NCBI RefSeq assembly: GCF_031581265.1 | Contig: NZ_JAVLBQ010000004.1 | Span: forward strand, 1-64,000 | From: Gracilimonas sp031581265 | GTDB taxonomy: Bacteria; Bacteroidota; Rhodothermia; Balneolales; Balneolaceae | Reading direction: 5' to 3' | DNA length: 64,000 bases | Shown: positions 23,022-32,277 of the stretch, one piece after another | How positions within the stretch are numbered: position 1 is the first letter of the stretch | Layout of the letters: each line of letters begins with the position of its first letter | Program-made: the position numbers and the translations under genes | The notes under the pieces: model-generated | The model's input: the letters and a program-made list of their open reading frames with translations, nothing else | What the model was told of the DNA's origin: nothing | Database searches by the model: none

Positions 23022-25232
23022 ATGTCATCGACATCAACAACCTTAGAAACCTTTCATTACGATAACGATATTGTCCGAAAATTTGGAGTCGCCTCTTTAG
23101 CGTGGGGACTTATCGGTTTTATCGTTGGGTTAACCATCGCCCTAAAATTAATTTGGCCGGATTTTCTCGGCTTTATCCCCGAACTCAGCTATGGGCGTCT
23201 TCGTCCACTACATACCAATGCGGTGATCTTTGCCTTTGCCGGAAATGCTATTTTTTACGGCGTATATTACTCACTGCCCCGGCTTACCAAGACGCCCATG
23301 TGGAGTCAGTTACTCAGCAAAATTCACTTTTGGGGATGGCAAGCTATTATCGTTTCCGCGGTATTAACCCTTCCATTTGGGATAAACACCAGTAAAGAAT
23401 ATGCGGAACTTGAGTGGCCTATTGATATCGCCATTACCATTATTTGGGTGATTTTTGGTATCAACATGATAATGACCATCATGAAGCGACGGGAGAAGCA
23501 TCTTTACGTGGCTATATGGTTCTACATTGCTACTTTTGTAACCGTCGCAGTTCTCCACGTCGTAAATTCATTTGAAGTACCTGCTACTCTGCTTAAGAGT
23601 TACCCGATTTATGCAGGTGTTCAGGATGCACTGGTACAGTGGTGGTACGGCCATAACGCCGTCGCTTTCTTCCTGACAACGCCATTTTTGGGCATTATGT
23701 ATTACTTCATCCCGAAGGCGGCAAATCGGCCTATCTTTTCATACCGGCTGTCCATTGTTCACTTTTGGTCTTTGATCTTTATTTATATCTGGGCCGGCCC
23801 TCACCACTTGCTTTACACTGCACTTCCAGGATGGGCTCAAGCTTTGGGAACGGTATTCAGTTTGATGTTAATTGCACCCAGCTGGGGTGGTATGCTGAAT
23901 GGACTCTTAACCCTTCGCGGTGCCTGGGATCGGGTACGTGAAGATCCCGTTTTGAAATTCCTGGTAGTTGGTGTAACCGCTTATGGCATGGTAACTTTTG
24001 AAGGCCCAATGCTATCGATTGCAAACGTAAACGCCATCGCTCACTATTCAGATTATATTATTGGTCACGTACACAACGGTGCCCTGCTCTGGAATGGTGG
24101 ACTTACATTTGCGATGCTGTATTACATTACTCCACGCATATACAAAACCAAGCTGTACTCCATTAAACTGGCTAATGTTCACTTTTGGTTTGCTACGCTT
24201 GGTGCCATCTTTTACGTGATTCCAATGTACTGGGGCGGTATCACTCAGAGTTTAATGTGGAAAGAATTCACAACTGAAGGTCTTCTCCAGTATCCCAACT
24301 TCCTTGAGACTGTGACTCAAATCATGCCTATGTATGGTTTAAGAGCTATTGGTGGAACCTTATTCATTATCGGTGCATCTATCGGTGCCTTTAACTTATA
24401 TAAAACTGCTCGCCAGGGTTCTTTTGTGATGGAAGAAGAAGACGAAGCACAAGCAGTTATCAATCCTGCTGAGGGAACCAAAGAAAAATGGCATCGCAGA
24501 CTTGAATCCAAGCCATTGCAATTTACAGGACTTACTTTAGTGGTAATTTTGATTGGTGGAATTATAGAATATGTTCCAACGGCTTTGGTTGATTCAAATG
24601 TACCAACTATTGCCAGTGTGAAACCCTATACCCCACTCGAAATTGAAGGGCGTGATATCTATATCGCCGAGGGATGTAATAACTGTCACTCACAAATGAT
24701 ACGCCCATTCCGTTCTGAAACTGAGCGCTATGGGGAGTATTCCAAAGCCGGGGAATTTGTCTATGATCATCCATTTCTATGGGGATCTAAGCGAACCGGC
24801 CCTGACCTGCATCGTATAGGTGGCAAGTACCCGGATAGCTGGCACGTACGCCACATGTACGACCCAACCTCTACTTCTCCTGGTTCCATTATGCCTGCTT
24901 ATCCGTGGATGTTTACTGACGACATGGACAAGGAAAGTATACCGGCTCGCATCAATGCCTTGCGCAAAGTTGGAGTTCCCTATGCTGAAGGCTATGAAGA
25001 ACTTGCCATTCGAGACCTTGAAGCTCAGGCTAACGATATAATGGAAGGATTACGGCAAAATGGCTTTGATGAAATAGAAGGCATTCAAATCACTTCTGAT
25101 AAACAGATCATAGCTATCATCGCCTATATGCAGCGGCTTGGCATTGATATTAAAGGAAATGTGAATCCATGGGAAGAATTGCCCTCAAGTGAACGCATTC
25201 AAGCCAATTTCAAACCTCAAACTGAGGAATAA
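23022..25232 (+). CDS. ccoN/ccoO: Fused cbb3 oxidase subunits CcoN-CcoO
   Basis: 736 aa combining the catalytic heme b/heme b3-CuB subunit (CcoN, about 1-465) with the monoheme cytochrome subunit (CcoO, about 505-736). CcoN features: RPLHTNAVIFAFAGN (heme b His), WWYGHNAVAFFLTTPFLG (CuB/b3 region with the Tyr-His pair), HHLLYTALP and HYSDYIIGHVHNGAL. CcoO features: a membrane anchor at about 505-525, heme c site CNNCH (Cys552), SQMIRPFRSETERYGEYS and TGPDLHRIGGKYP with the distal Met likely in SIMPAYPWM. The fusion is common in Bacteroidota-related phyla. It reduces O2 to water with high affinity and pumps protons. Confidence 0.95.
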   Translation: MSSTSTTLETFHYDNDIVRKFGVASLAWGLIGFIVGLTIALKLIWPDFLGFIPELSYGRLRPLHTNAVIFAFAGNAIFYGVYYSLPRLTKTPMWSQLLSKIHFWGWQAIIVSAVLTLPFGINTSKEYAELEWPIDIAITIIWVIFGINMIMTIMKRREKHLYVAIWFYIATFVTVAVLHVVNSFEVPATLLKSYPIYAGVQDALVQWWYGHNAVAFFLTTPFLGIMYYFIPKAANRPIFSYRLSIVHFWSLIFIYIWAGPHHLLYTALPGWAQALGTVFSLMLIAPSWGGMLNGLLTLRGAWDRVREDPVLKFLVVGVTAYGMVTFEGPMLSIANVNAIAHYSDYIIGHVHNGALLWNGGLTFAMLYYITPRIYKTKLYSIKLANVHFWFATLGAIFYVIPMYWGGITQSLMWKEFTTEGLLQYPNFLETVTQIMPMYGLRAIGGTLFIIGASIGAFNLYKTARQGSFVMEEEDEAQAVINPAEGTKEKWHRRLESKPLQFTGLTLVVILIGGIIEYVPTALVDSNVPTIASVKPYTPLEIEGRDIYIAEGCNNCHSQMIRPFRSETERYGEYSKAGEFVYDHPFLWGSKRTGPDLHRIGGKYPDSWHVRHMYDPTSTSPGSIMPAYPWMFTDDMDKESIPARINALRKVGVPYAEGYEELAIRDLEAQANDIMEGLRQNGFDEIEGIQITSDKQIIAIIAYMQRLGIDIKGNVNPWEELPSSERIQANFKPQTEE

Positions 25233-25237
25233 TCGTC

Positions 25238-25429
25238 ATGTACAAATACGTATTACGCGCAATGGAAGACATCGGCATTTATCCCAGCATCTCACTCATC
25301 CTGTTTTTTGGATTTTTTGTGGGATTGATCATTTACCTGATTGTAAAGGGTAAAGATTACTGGAAAGATGCCGAACGACTTCCGCTTGAAGATGACGACA
25401 ACATAAATTTCAAACAATCAGAACAATGA
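25238..25429 (+). CDS. ccoQ: cbb3 oxidase small subunit CcoQ
   Basis: 63 aa with a single helix (about 15-36) and a charged C-terminus, as usual for CcoQ/FixQ. It sits between ccoNO and ccoP, overlapping ccoP by four bases (ATGA). Likely stabilises the complex. Too short for independent family proof; the call rests on position and topology. Confidence 0.8.
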   Translation: MYKYVLRAMEDIGIYPSISLILFFGFFVGLIIYLIVKGKDYWKDAERLPLEDDDNINFKQSEQ

Positions 25430-26031
25430 AAGTATTTGACGACGAAAAAGATCTGCTGATGGATCACGAATACGATGGTATTAAGGAATTAGATAACCAC
25501 ATGCCGGTTTGGTGGCTGTGGCTGTTTTATTTTACCATTGCGTGGGGTATTGGCTATTTGGCTTACTATTACATGTTGGGTGGTCCTACACAAGAAGAAC
25601 TGTACGAACAGGAAATGGCAGCTGCTGCCGAGCAATATGGCCTTGAAACTGAAGGCGGTGAAGGTGGTGCACCTGAGCCTTCTGATTTTACATGGGCATT
25701 TCTTGATGACCAGGAACGAATTGAAGAAGGCCGCGAAATTTACATGAGTACAGGAAACTTATGCTATACCTGCCACGGGCAAAATGGGGAAGGCATGGTA
25801 GGGCCAAACCTTACCGATGAGCTTTGGATTCACGGTTGTTCTCCTGAAGATGTGGCGAGCAGTATCATCGAAGGATACCCGGACCGAGGAATGATAGCCT
25901 ATGGCAGCGGCTCACGATTACCTGATGAAGACGTTCAAAGTTTGATAAGCTATATAGCTTCCATTCAGGGAACAGAACCTGCCAACGCTAAAGCACCGGT
26001 AGATCGTGCTGAGCCTTGTAGTATAGAGTGA
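25426..26031 (+). CDS. ccoP: cbb3 oxidase cytochrome subunit CcoP, single-heme form
   Basis: 201 aa. N-terminal DGIKELDNHMPVWWLWLF is the family signature before the membrane helix (about 27-47). Only one heme c site is present (CYTCH, Cys113) with GPNLTDELWIHG and axial Met probably in RGMIAYG. Typical proteobacterial CcoP has two heme sites and about 300 aa, so this is the short form known from Bacteroidota relatives. It delivers electrons to CcoNO. Start codon overlaps ccoQ. Confidence 0.93.
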   Translation: MKVFDDEKDLLMDHEYDGIKELDNHMPVWWLWLFYFTIAWGIGYLAYYYMLGGPTQEELYEQEMAAAAEQYGLETEGGEGGAPEPSDFTWAFLDDQERIEEGREIYMSTGNLCYTCHGQNGEGMVGPNLTDELWIHGCSPEDVASSIIEGYPDRGMIAYGSGSRLPDEDVQSLISYIASIQGTEPANAKAPVDRAEPCSIE

Positions 26032-26200
26032 TGAGTGATGAAGTGGGCTTTTACGATAGTAGCGATAGTGAGCGCTTATGAGGTTTTAATAAAAAGGATG
26101 TAGTTTAAACTTTGGTCCAAGCGGACGCTTGAACCAGTGTTAGAGTATTTTAGACTTACTTCATCACTTTATAACTCATCACTCAACACTTCATCACTAA
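26026..26200. repeat. TGATGAAGT inverted repeats between ccoP and ccoG
   Basis: The end of ccoP and the following bases (GAGTGATGAGTGATGAAGT, 26026-26044) are complementary to two later stretches (ACTTCATCACTTTATAACTCATCACTC and ACTTCATCACT, about 26157-26199). The gap 26032-26283 contains no gene; the structure could form a long hairpin that separates ccoNOQP from ccoGH expression. Confidence 0.5.
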
Positions 26201-26283
26201 AATTCACATAATCATCAAAAATGGTTGGTATCATTTGGTAATAACATTCGATAAATCGAGAGAATATGAGGTTAACTTAGATC

Positions 26284-27750
26284 ATGGCCAGTTTAGAAGA
26301 AGAAAGACGAATAGATAAACAAAACTTTCGTGACCACCTTGCCACGGTAAATGAGGAAGGGAAGCGAAACTGGATCTATCCCAAAAAACCAAGCGGGCGC
26401 CATTATAAAGCTCGCAATATCGTTGCGGTACTTCTGTTGGCTTTCTTTTTCAGCGGTCCGTTTATAACTATAAACGGTAATCCGCTTCTACTGCTAAATA
26501 TTATTGAGCGAAAGTTTGTGATCTTCGGCGTTGCCTTTTGGCCTCAGGATCTTCACTTGTTGTTGTTTGGAATGCTCACCTTCATCCTTTTTGTGGTTCT
26601 TTTTACGGTAGTATTTGGCAGGCTTTGGTGTGGATGGGCCTGTCCCCAAACTATTTTCATGGAAATGGTATTCAGGCGCATCGAATACTGGATTGAAGGG
26701 GATGCAGCCGCTCAAATTCGACTAAATAAACAAGATTGGAATTTCGATAAAATTCGCAAGAAAGTAAGTAAACACGCGGTTTTCTTTGGGATAGCCTTTC
26801 TCATTTCAAATATGTTCTTAGCCTATATCATAGGCAAAGATCAGCTGTTTGAAATCATTACTGATCCTCCCTCTGAACACATAGCCGGACTTTCGTCCAT
26901 GATTATATTCAGTGGTGTTTTCTATGGTGTTTTTGCATTTATGCGCGAGCAGGTTTGCCACTTTGTTTGTCCGTACGGCAGGATGCAGTCCGTCATGCTT
27001 GACAATAACTCTATAAACGTGATGTACGATTATGTTCGCGGAGAAACCCGGGCGAGTGTAAAGGATCGTTACCAGCTTGAAAACCGAAAAGCTACTTTAG
27101 AGGATTTGGGCTTCAGCCAAAATGAAGAATTTGGGGATTGTATCGATTGCTATCAATGTGTGAAGGTGTGCCCTATGGGAATTGACATCCGTAATGGAAC
27201 ACAACTTGAATGCGTACATTGTACGGCCTGTATAGATGCCTGCGATTCCGTTATGGACAAAATTGACAAACCAAGAGGCTTAATTCGTTATTCATCTGAA
27301 AACGCAATACGAGAAGGAAAACAAAAAGTACTGACCCCTCGCGTAGCAGGATATTCCGGAATTTTGTTAATCCTTCTTACTACGTTCATCACTCTGTTGA
27401 CCCTGCGGCCTGATACTGAAACAACCATATTGCGTGAACCCGGAACCCTATACCAAGAACTGCCCGGTGAGAGATACAGTAATATTTACAACATTAAGGT
27501 TCTTAATAAAACATTTGAAGAAATCCCTCTTGAAATTCGATTAGAACAACCTGAGGGTGAAATTGTTTCTTTAGGTCAGGTGGAAAGTGTTGGAGCTCAA
27601 AACTCAACAGAAGGGAGATTTATGGTTCAGCTTTCTGAAGATAAACTTACAGGCTCACAAACAGAACTTACCTTCGGGATTTACTCCGGAGACGAAAAAC
27701 TTGAAACGGTAACATCAGGATTTTTAGGTCCGTCGAACAGTGAGCAGTGA
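26284..27750 (+). CDS. ccoG: Cytochrome oxidase accessory protein CcoG
   Basis: 488 aa membrane protein with two 4Fe-4S motifs: CIDCYQCVKVCP and CVHCTACIDAC (about 287-325), preceded by helices carrying CGWACPQTIFMEMVFRRIEYWIEGD and CHFVCPYGRMQ. The C-terminal third after the last helix (about 360-380) is a periplasmic Ig-like domain. CcoG reduces Cu(II) for cbb3 assembly in other bacteria. It follows ccoP after a 252-base gap containing inverted repeats, and ccoH follows 64 bases later. Confidence 0.94.
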   Translation: MASLEEERRIDKQNFRDHLATVNEEGKRNWIYPKKPSGRHYKARNIVAVLLLAFFFSGPFITINGNPLLLLNIIERKFVIFGVAFWPQDLHLLLFGMLTFILFVVLFTVVFGRLWCGWACPQTIFMEMVFRRIEYWIEGDAAAQIRLNKQDWNFDKIRKKVSKHAVFFGIAFLISNMFLAYIIGKDQLFEIITDPPSEHIAGLSSMIIFSGVFYGVFAFMREQVCHFVCPYGRMQSVMLDNNSINVMYDYVRGETRASVKDRYQLENRKATLEDLGFSQNEEFGDCIDCYQCVKVCPMGIDIRNGTQLECVHCTACIDACDSVMDKIDKPRGLIRYSSENAIREGKQKVLTPRVAGYSGILLILLTTFITLLTLRPDTETTILREPGTLYQELPGERYSNIYNIKVLNKTFEEIPLEIRLEQPEGEIVSLGQVESVGAQNSTEGRFMVQLSEDKLTGSQTELTFGIYSGDEKLETVTSGFLGPSNSEQ

Positions 27751-27814
27751 ACAGTTGGCAGTTTAAATATTATTAATTAGAAATATATTTTTTCAAAACC
27801 TCGATCAATATACT

Positions 27815-28273
27815 ATGAGTATTAAAGAAAAATTAAATTGGGGAACCGGAATCACTTTAGCTATCGTGGTTTTTGTTCTCGCAACATTGAGCACGGTTAG
27901 CTATCTCATTAGCCTGGAATTTTATTTAGTTTCTGAAAACCACTATGAAGATGGCGTTGAGTATCAAGAGACTATTGATGGCATTCAAAATGCAAAAGAA
28001 CTTGATACTCCGGTACTTATCCTATTTAATGAACCGACGGTATCCATAAACATAACATTCCCCCGGGAATTACTATCTGACTCTTTAAACGGTACCGTAA
28101 GATTCTATCGCCCCAATAATTCTGATATGGACCGAAACTATAAACTTAACCTGGATGAAAATGGGCGACAGTCCATACCTGTTGGGGATTTTGAAGAAGG
28201 TCGGTGGAAGCTAACCCTTGAATGGCAACAAGACTCTCTTACTTATATTGATGAAAAAAATATCTTTATCTGA
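27815..28273 (+). CDS. ccoH: CcoH/FixH family assembly protein
   Basis: 152 aa with one N-terminal helix (about 12-34), then the family pattern YEDGVEYQETIDGIQNA and a beta-sandwich periplasmic domain ending EGRWKLTLEWQQDSLTYIDEKNIFI. FixH/CcoH helps insert copper or assemble subunits of the cbb3 oxidase. It is the last gene of the cco region; a convergent HAD phosphatase gene ends 36 bases downstream. Confidence 0.88.
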   Translation: MSIKEKLNWGTGITLAIVVFVLATLSTVSYLISLEFYLVSENHYEDGVEYQETIDGIQNAKELDTPVLILFNEPTVSINITFPRELLSDSLNGTVRFYRPNNSDMDRNYKLNLDENGRQSIPVGDFEEGRWKLTLEWQQDSLTYIDEKNIFI

Positions 28274-28309
28274 TTGCACAATTTACAGAAAAGCCCCACC
28301 TCTATTCTT

Positions 28310-29014
28310 CTATTTTATTTTAAGTGCTTTTAATAATTCACTAAAATCATCAAAAATAAGATGCGCTAATTTATATCCTTGCTCAATGGGATTTTTGGTG
28401 TACCAAGCTACCTGCCAATTGGCTTTTGAACCTCCGACGACATCGGAGGTAAAGCTATCACCCACATATAAAATATCTTCTCGCTTTACGCCAGCCAAAT
28501 CTGTAGCACGATCAAATACTTTGGGATGCGGTTTCATTTCACCAACCTCTTCTGAAATGACAAAATGGCCGGTAGTCTCTTTCAAGTTAAACCGGTCAAT
28601 TTTAAGCCATTGAGTTTCTGCAAATCCATTGGTAATAATTCCAACTTTATACTGCTCTGCAATCTTCAAATACGATTCCTTAGCACCATCAATCCACTCC
28701 CAATGGTTGCGATAGTATTTCATGTACACCTTCCCTGCATGCTCGTGTACACCTTCATCAACCCCGATTTCTCTGAACGTTTCCTGAAACCGGCGGCGGT
28801 GTAGTTCGTGGCGGTCAATTTCACCACGGCCATATTCCTCCCACAGTCCCCTATTAATTTTGTGATAGGTTGTAAGCAATTGCTCCTCGGCTATACCATC
28901 AAACATGTCGAAATGTGCGTAAACATCCCGGAGTCCGGCCTGCTCTGCCTTTTTGTGATCAAGGAGTGTGTCATCTAAGTCAAAATAAATGAATTTGGGA
29001 TTCAGCTGTGACAA
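28310..29014 (-). CDS. HAD family phosphatase, YjjG-like
   Basis: 234 aa cytoplasmic hydrolase. HAD motif I is FDLDDTLLDH, motif II is IITNGF, motif III includes the Lys of GEMKPHPKVF, and motif IV is LYVGDSFTSDVVGG. The alpha-helical cap between motifs I and II and the overall length match YjjG-type nucleotidases, which remove phosphate from non-canonical pyrimidine nucleotides. The start codon appears to be TTG at 29014; no in-frame ATG is seen just upstream. Substrate is not certain. Confidence 0.82.
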   Translation of the reverse strand: MSQLNPKFIYFDLDDTLLDHKKAEQAGLRDVYAHFDMFDGIAEEQLLTTYHKINRGLWEEYGRGEIDRHELHRRRFQETFREIGVDEGVHEHAGKVYMKYYRNHWEWIDGAKESYLKIAEQYKVGIITNGFAETQWLKIDRFNLKETTGHFVISEEVGEMKPHPKVFDRATDLAGVKREDILYVGDSFTSDVVGGSKANWQVAWYTKNPIEQGYKLAHLIFDDFSELLKALKIK

Positions 29015-29105
29015 TGGAATGGTTTTTGATTATTGTTGGATAGTTTGAACCTAAAGAAATTACTGCCCGTATGAGGGCGATAAATAAACCACAAATTTAA
29101 TACTC

Positions 29106-29696
29106 ATGAAAGCAAAGATTTGGATTTTTATTGGAGTGCTTGCACTCCTCGTTTTTTATGGAATAAGTGTCAACAACAGTTTAGTAACGGCCGAAGAACA
29201 AGTAAACAGTGCCTGGGCACAAGTTGAAAATCAATATCAGCGAAGAGCTGATCTTATTCCAAATTTGGTGAATACCGTTCAGGGCGCTGCAGACTTCGAA
29301 TCTGAAACCCTCCAGGATGTGATTGAAGCTCGTAGCCAAGCAACCTCTGTCAACATCGATGCCAATGACCTCAATAATCCACAAGCATTTCAGCAGTTTC
29401 AGGAAGTACAGGGACAACTAAGCGGAGCTTTATCTCGTTTATTGGTTACCGTTGAACGCTATCCTGAACTTCAGGCCAACCAAAATTTCCAGGATCTTCA
29501 GGCACAACTCGAAGGAACGGAGAACAGAATTTCAACCGAGCGAATGCGATTTAATGAAGCTGCTCAATCTTTCAATACTGAAATTCGTCAGTTCCCCAAA
29601 AGCATGTTCGCATCCATGTTAGGCTTTGAACAGAAAGAATATTTCCAAGCAGAACAGGGTGCCGAACAAGCCCCCGAAGTTGATTTCGGAAACTAA
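29106..29696 (+). CDS. lemA: LemA family protein
   Basis: 196 aa. One N-terminal helix (about 5-25) is followed by the long helical LemA domain with the family signature AWAQVENQYQRRADLIPNLV (39-58), VTVERYPELQANQNFQDLQ (about 115-134) and the RMRFNEAAQSFNTEIRQFP stretch. Membrane-anchored scaffold of unknown molecular role. Followed by two TPM-domain genes, an arrangement found in many bacteria. Confidence 0.93.
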   Translation: MKAKIWIFIGVLALLVFYGISVNNSLVTAEEQVNSAWAQVENQYQRRADLIPNLVNTVQGAADFESETLQDVIEARSQATSVNIDANDLNNPQAFQQFQEVQGQLSGALSRLLVTVERYPELQANQNFQDLQAQLEGTENRISTERMRFNEAAQSFNTEIRQFPKSMFASMLGFEQKEYFQAEQGAEQAPEVDFGN

Positions 29697-29713
29697 ATTT
29701 AAACGACTAACTA

Positions 29714-29748
29714 CGAAAGACCGATGACGACACTTTATCGGTCTTTCG
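29714..29748. repeat. Hairpin between lemA and the TPM genes
   Basis: CGAAAGACCGAT pairs perfectly with ATCGGTCTTTCG (12 bp, 11-nt loop) just after the lemA stop codon. No T tract follows, so partial termination or mRNA stabilisation is more likely than a full stop. Confidence 0.6.
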
Positions 29749-29771
29749 TCTGCCGTCATTAGCCCACACCC

Positions 29772-30230
29772 ATGGCAAAATTTCTTACACAGAAACAAGA
29801 AAAACATATCATTGAAGCTATTCGTCAGGCTGAGGAAGCAACTTCAGGTGAAATCCGAGTTCACATCGAAAAGAAATGTAAGGCAGAAGACCCCTTAGAC
29901 CGGGCCAAAGAAGTTTTTGCTGAACTGAAAATGCATGAAACTGAATTGCGAAATGGAATCATCGTTTATGTAGCCTGGAAAGATCATAAAGTTGCAATTT
30001 GGGGAGATGAAGGTATTCATGGAAAAGTAGGACAAGAATTCTGGGAAGAAGAACTCGAACTGCTCATCAAATACTTTAAAGCATCTGATTACGAAACCGG
30101 GCTTTCGGAAGTAGTTCTTCAAATTGGGCAAAAGCTGAAAGAGAACTTTCCATTCGAGCAAAAGGGAGAAGTAAATGAGCTTTCCGATGAGATTAGTTAC
30201 AATAATACTGAGGGGGCATCTAATGAATAA
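29772..30230 (+). CDS. TPM-domain protein without signal peptide
   Basis: 152 aa. TPM (YgcG-like) domain: FLTQKQEKHIIEAIRQAEEATSGEIRVHIEK at the start, then RNGIIVYVAWKDHKVAIWGDEGIHGKVGQEFW. No signal peptide or membrane helix is seen, unlike the next gene, so it is probably cytoplasmic or membrane-associated from inside. It is co-transcribed with lemA and overlaps the following TPM gene by 8 bases. Biochemical role unknown. Confidence 0.88.
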   Translation: MAKFLTQKQEKHIIEAIRQAEEATSGEIRVHIEKKCKAEDPLDRAKEVFAELKMHETELRNGIIVYVAWKDHKVAIWGDEGIHGKVGQEFWEEELELLIKYFKASDYETGLSEVVLQIGQKLKENFPFEQKGEVNELSDEISYNNTEGASNE

Positions 30231-30984
30231 GTTATTAAGCATTCTACTGTTTCTCGGGTTATCCATCTCAATACAGGCTCAGGATTTTCTACCTGAGCGT
30301 CCCGGTGGCATGGTCAACGATTATGCAGATATGCTCACCTCATCAGAAGAGCAACAACTTGAGCAAAAACTACGGAACTATCGTGATACAACAACGAATG
30401 TAATTGCAATAGCCACTTTCGAGAGTTTGCAGGGTTATTCTGAGGAAGAAATAGCTACTACCCTCTTTAGTAAGTGGCGAATGTGGGAGGGAGAGCGCTA
30501 CAACGGGGTCTTAATCTTAGTTTCTGAACAAGACCGACGTATGCAGATTGAAGTTGGATATGGGCTTGAAGGCGCTATTCCTGATGCTATGGCTAACCGC
30601 GTATATACTGATATCCTGGTTCCAAGTTTCCGAGCCGGTGATTTTTATGGCGGACTGGATCAGGCAACAAACGTTTTGATTGATTTGGCAGCCGGAGAGT
30701 TCGAAGGTTTCCCGGAAAGCCGGAGACAATCTACCGGAGATGGCTTTCCCATAGACGTACTCATCATTTTTGTTATCATCATTTTCATTCTTCTAACACG
30801 TGGCAAAGGTGGTAAAGGCGGTCGCAGACACTCTCTTGGCTCCAGTGGCATCATCTTTTATGGCGGTGGCTTTGGTGGCGGAAACAGAGGAAGTTCATTC
30901 GGTGGAGGCGGTGGTGGATTCGGCGGCTTTTCAGGAGGGGGCGGTTTTGGTTCAGGAGGCGGTGGCGCCGGAGGCGGGTGGTAG
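30223..30984 (+). CDS. Secreted/membrane TPM-domain protein with Gly-rich tail
   Basis: 253 aa from the ATG at 30223, chosen because it is preceded by GAGGGGGC and begins a clear signal peptide (MNKLLSILLFLGLSISIQAQ). An upstream in-frame ATG at 30175 lies inside the previous gene and would bury the signal. The TPM domain spans about 25-165 (GMVNDYADML, GVLILVSEQDRRMQIEVGYGLEG). A single helix at about 183-200 is followed by a Lys/Arg/Gly segment and a Gly/Ser-rich tail, as in YgcG-type proteins. Periplasmic domain, cytoplasmic Gly-rich tail. Confidence 0.9.
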   Translation: MNKLLSILLFLGLSISIQAQDFLPERPGGMVNDYADMLTSSEEQQLEQKLRNYRDTTTNVIAIATFESLQGYSEEEIATTLFSKWRMWEGERYNGVLILVSEQDRRMQIEVGYGLEGAIPDAMANRVYTDILVPSFRAGDFYGGLDQATNVLIDLAAGEFEGFPESRRQSTGDGFPIDVLIIFVIIIFILLTRGKGGKGGRRHSLGSSGIIFYGGGFGGGNRGSSFGGGGGGFGGFSGGGGFGSGGGGAGGGW

Positions 30985-31003
30985 ATTCAATTCTAAATTA
31001 TTG

Positions 31004-31047
31004 AATGCTAAATGTTAAATGAGGCTATTAATTTAACATTTAGCATT
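31004..31047. terminator. Bidirectional terminator hairpin
   Basis: A perfect 17-bp stem (AATGCTAAATGTTAAAT / ATTTAACATTTAGCATT) with a 10-nt loop lies exactly between convergent genes. It is A/T-rich and has no clean T run, but position and perfection suggest it stops transcription from both sides. Confidence 0.65.
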
Positions 31048-31053
31048 ATTGCA

Positions 31054-32277
31054 TTAAAAATTACCCATGGCTTGTTCGAGGTCGGAAATGATATCTTCTA
31101 CGCCTTCGAGGCCAACTGAGAGCCGAACCAAACCTTCCGTTATTCCAGCTGCTTTCTTTATTTCTTCATCCACAATAGAGTGTGTCATGGAAGCGGGGTG
31201 TTGAATAAGGGTGTCCACGGTTCCAAGACTTACCGCCAGGGTGCATAGTTCAACATTATTCATAAGTGATACACCGGCTTCAAATCCGTCTTTCAATTCA
31301 AATGAAATCATACCTCCGAAACCATTTCTCATCATTGATGAAGCTAATTTATGCTGTGGATGTGATTCCAAACCCGGATAAAAAACATGATTTACCTTGG
31401 GATGATCTTCCAGCCATTGAGCTACTTGCATCGCATTTTCATTGTGCTGTTTCATTCGCAGCGGCAAAGTTTTAATACCATTTGTTGTTAGCCAAGCATC
31501 CATTGGACCGGCAATTCCGCCAAGGTTCTTGCGATACAGAAAAGTTTCAGCCTCTTCAAATACTTCTCTTTTAGCCACCATAGCTCCACCGATAAGTGTT
31601 CCGTGACCCCCCAAATATTTTGTCGTAGAATGAACAACCACATCTGCGCCTAATTCCAGCGGTTGGATATGATACGGAGTGGCAAATGTATTATCCACCA
31701 TCAACATGGCTCCATACGATTCTGCCAGCTGTGCAATCGCTTTAATATCTGAAATCTTTAACGTGGGGTTTGCAATACTTTCAAGGTAAATAAGCTTGGT
31801 TTCAGGATTTTTCTTTAGCTCCATTTCCACCTTATTCACATCAGAAGTATCCACAAATGAAACCGACATATTCATTCCCGGAGCCTCTTCTTTCAAAAAC
31901 TGTGAGGTACATCCATATAAATCATTTTGTGCAATAATGTGACCACCGGTGGCTATACTGATAATACCCGTTGTTATAGCAGCCATTCCGCTTCCAAAAG
32001 CCATCCCGGTGTATCCTTCTCGATTTTCCAAATGGTACGTCTCAAGAGCACAAAGTACTCGTTCCAATTCTTCTACTGTAGGATTTCCCACTCTTGAATA
32101 GACATGACTTGCCGCACCTTCTTCATGCTGAAATGCTTTTGCTCCCGAAGCTACATCATCAAATACAAAAGTTGAGGTTTGATATATAGGTGTGGTATGT
32201 GACCCATATTGATCCTTATTTCTTTTTCCACCGTGAATAGCTGCCGATTCAAATGTAGGTTTAGTCTTGGTCTTCAT
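31054..32277 (-). CDS. Trans-sulfuration PLP enzyme, probably methionine gamma-lyase
   Basis: 407 aa, cytoplasmic Cys/Met-metabolism PLP enzyme. PLP lysine is Lys220 (VVHSTTKYLGGHG); YSRVGNPT (60-67) and the DNTFATPY loop are standard. Cys123 in DLYGCTSQF occupies the place of the reactive cysteine that marks methionine gamma-lyases; gamma-synthases and cystathionine gamma-lyases usually have Gly there. HPASMTHS near the C-terminus also fits. It would cleave methionine or cystathionine to a thiol, ammonia and a 2-oxoacid. It overlaps the Lrp-type regulator gene upstream by 17 bases and is presumably controlled by it. Confidence 0.85.
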   Translation of the reverse strand: MKTKTKPTFESAAIHGGKRNKDQYGSHTTPIYQTSTFVFDDVASGAKAFQHEEGAASHVYSRVGNPTVEELERVLCALETYHLENREGYTGMAFGSGMAAITTGIISIATGGHIIAQNDLYGCTSQFLKEEAPGMNMSVSFVDTSDVNKVEMELKKNPETKLIYLESIANPTLKISDIKAIAQLAESYGAMLMVDNTFATPYHIQPLELGADVVVHSTTKYLGGHGTLIGGAMVAKREVFEEAETFLYRKNLGGIAGPMDAWLTTNGIKTLPLRMKQHNENAMQVAQWLEDHPKVNHVFYPGLESHPQHKLASSMMRNGFGGMISFELKDGFEAGVSLMNNVELCTLAVSLGTVDTLIQHPASMTHSIVDEEIKKAAGITEGLVRLSVGLEGVEDIISDLEQAMGNF

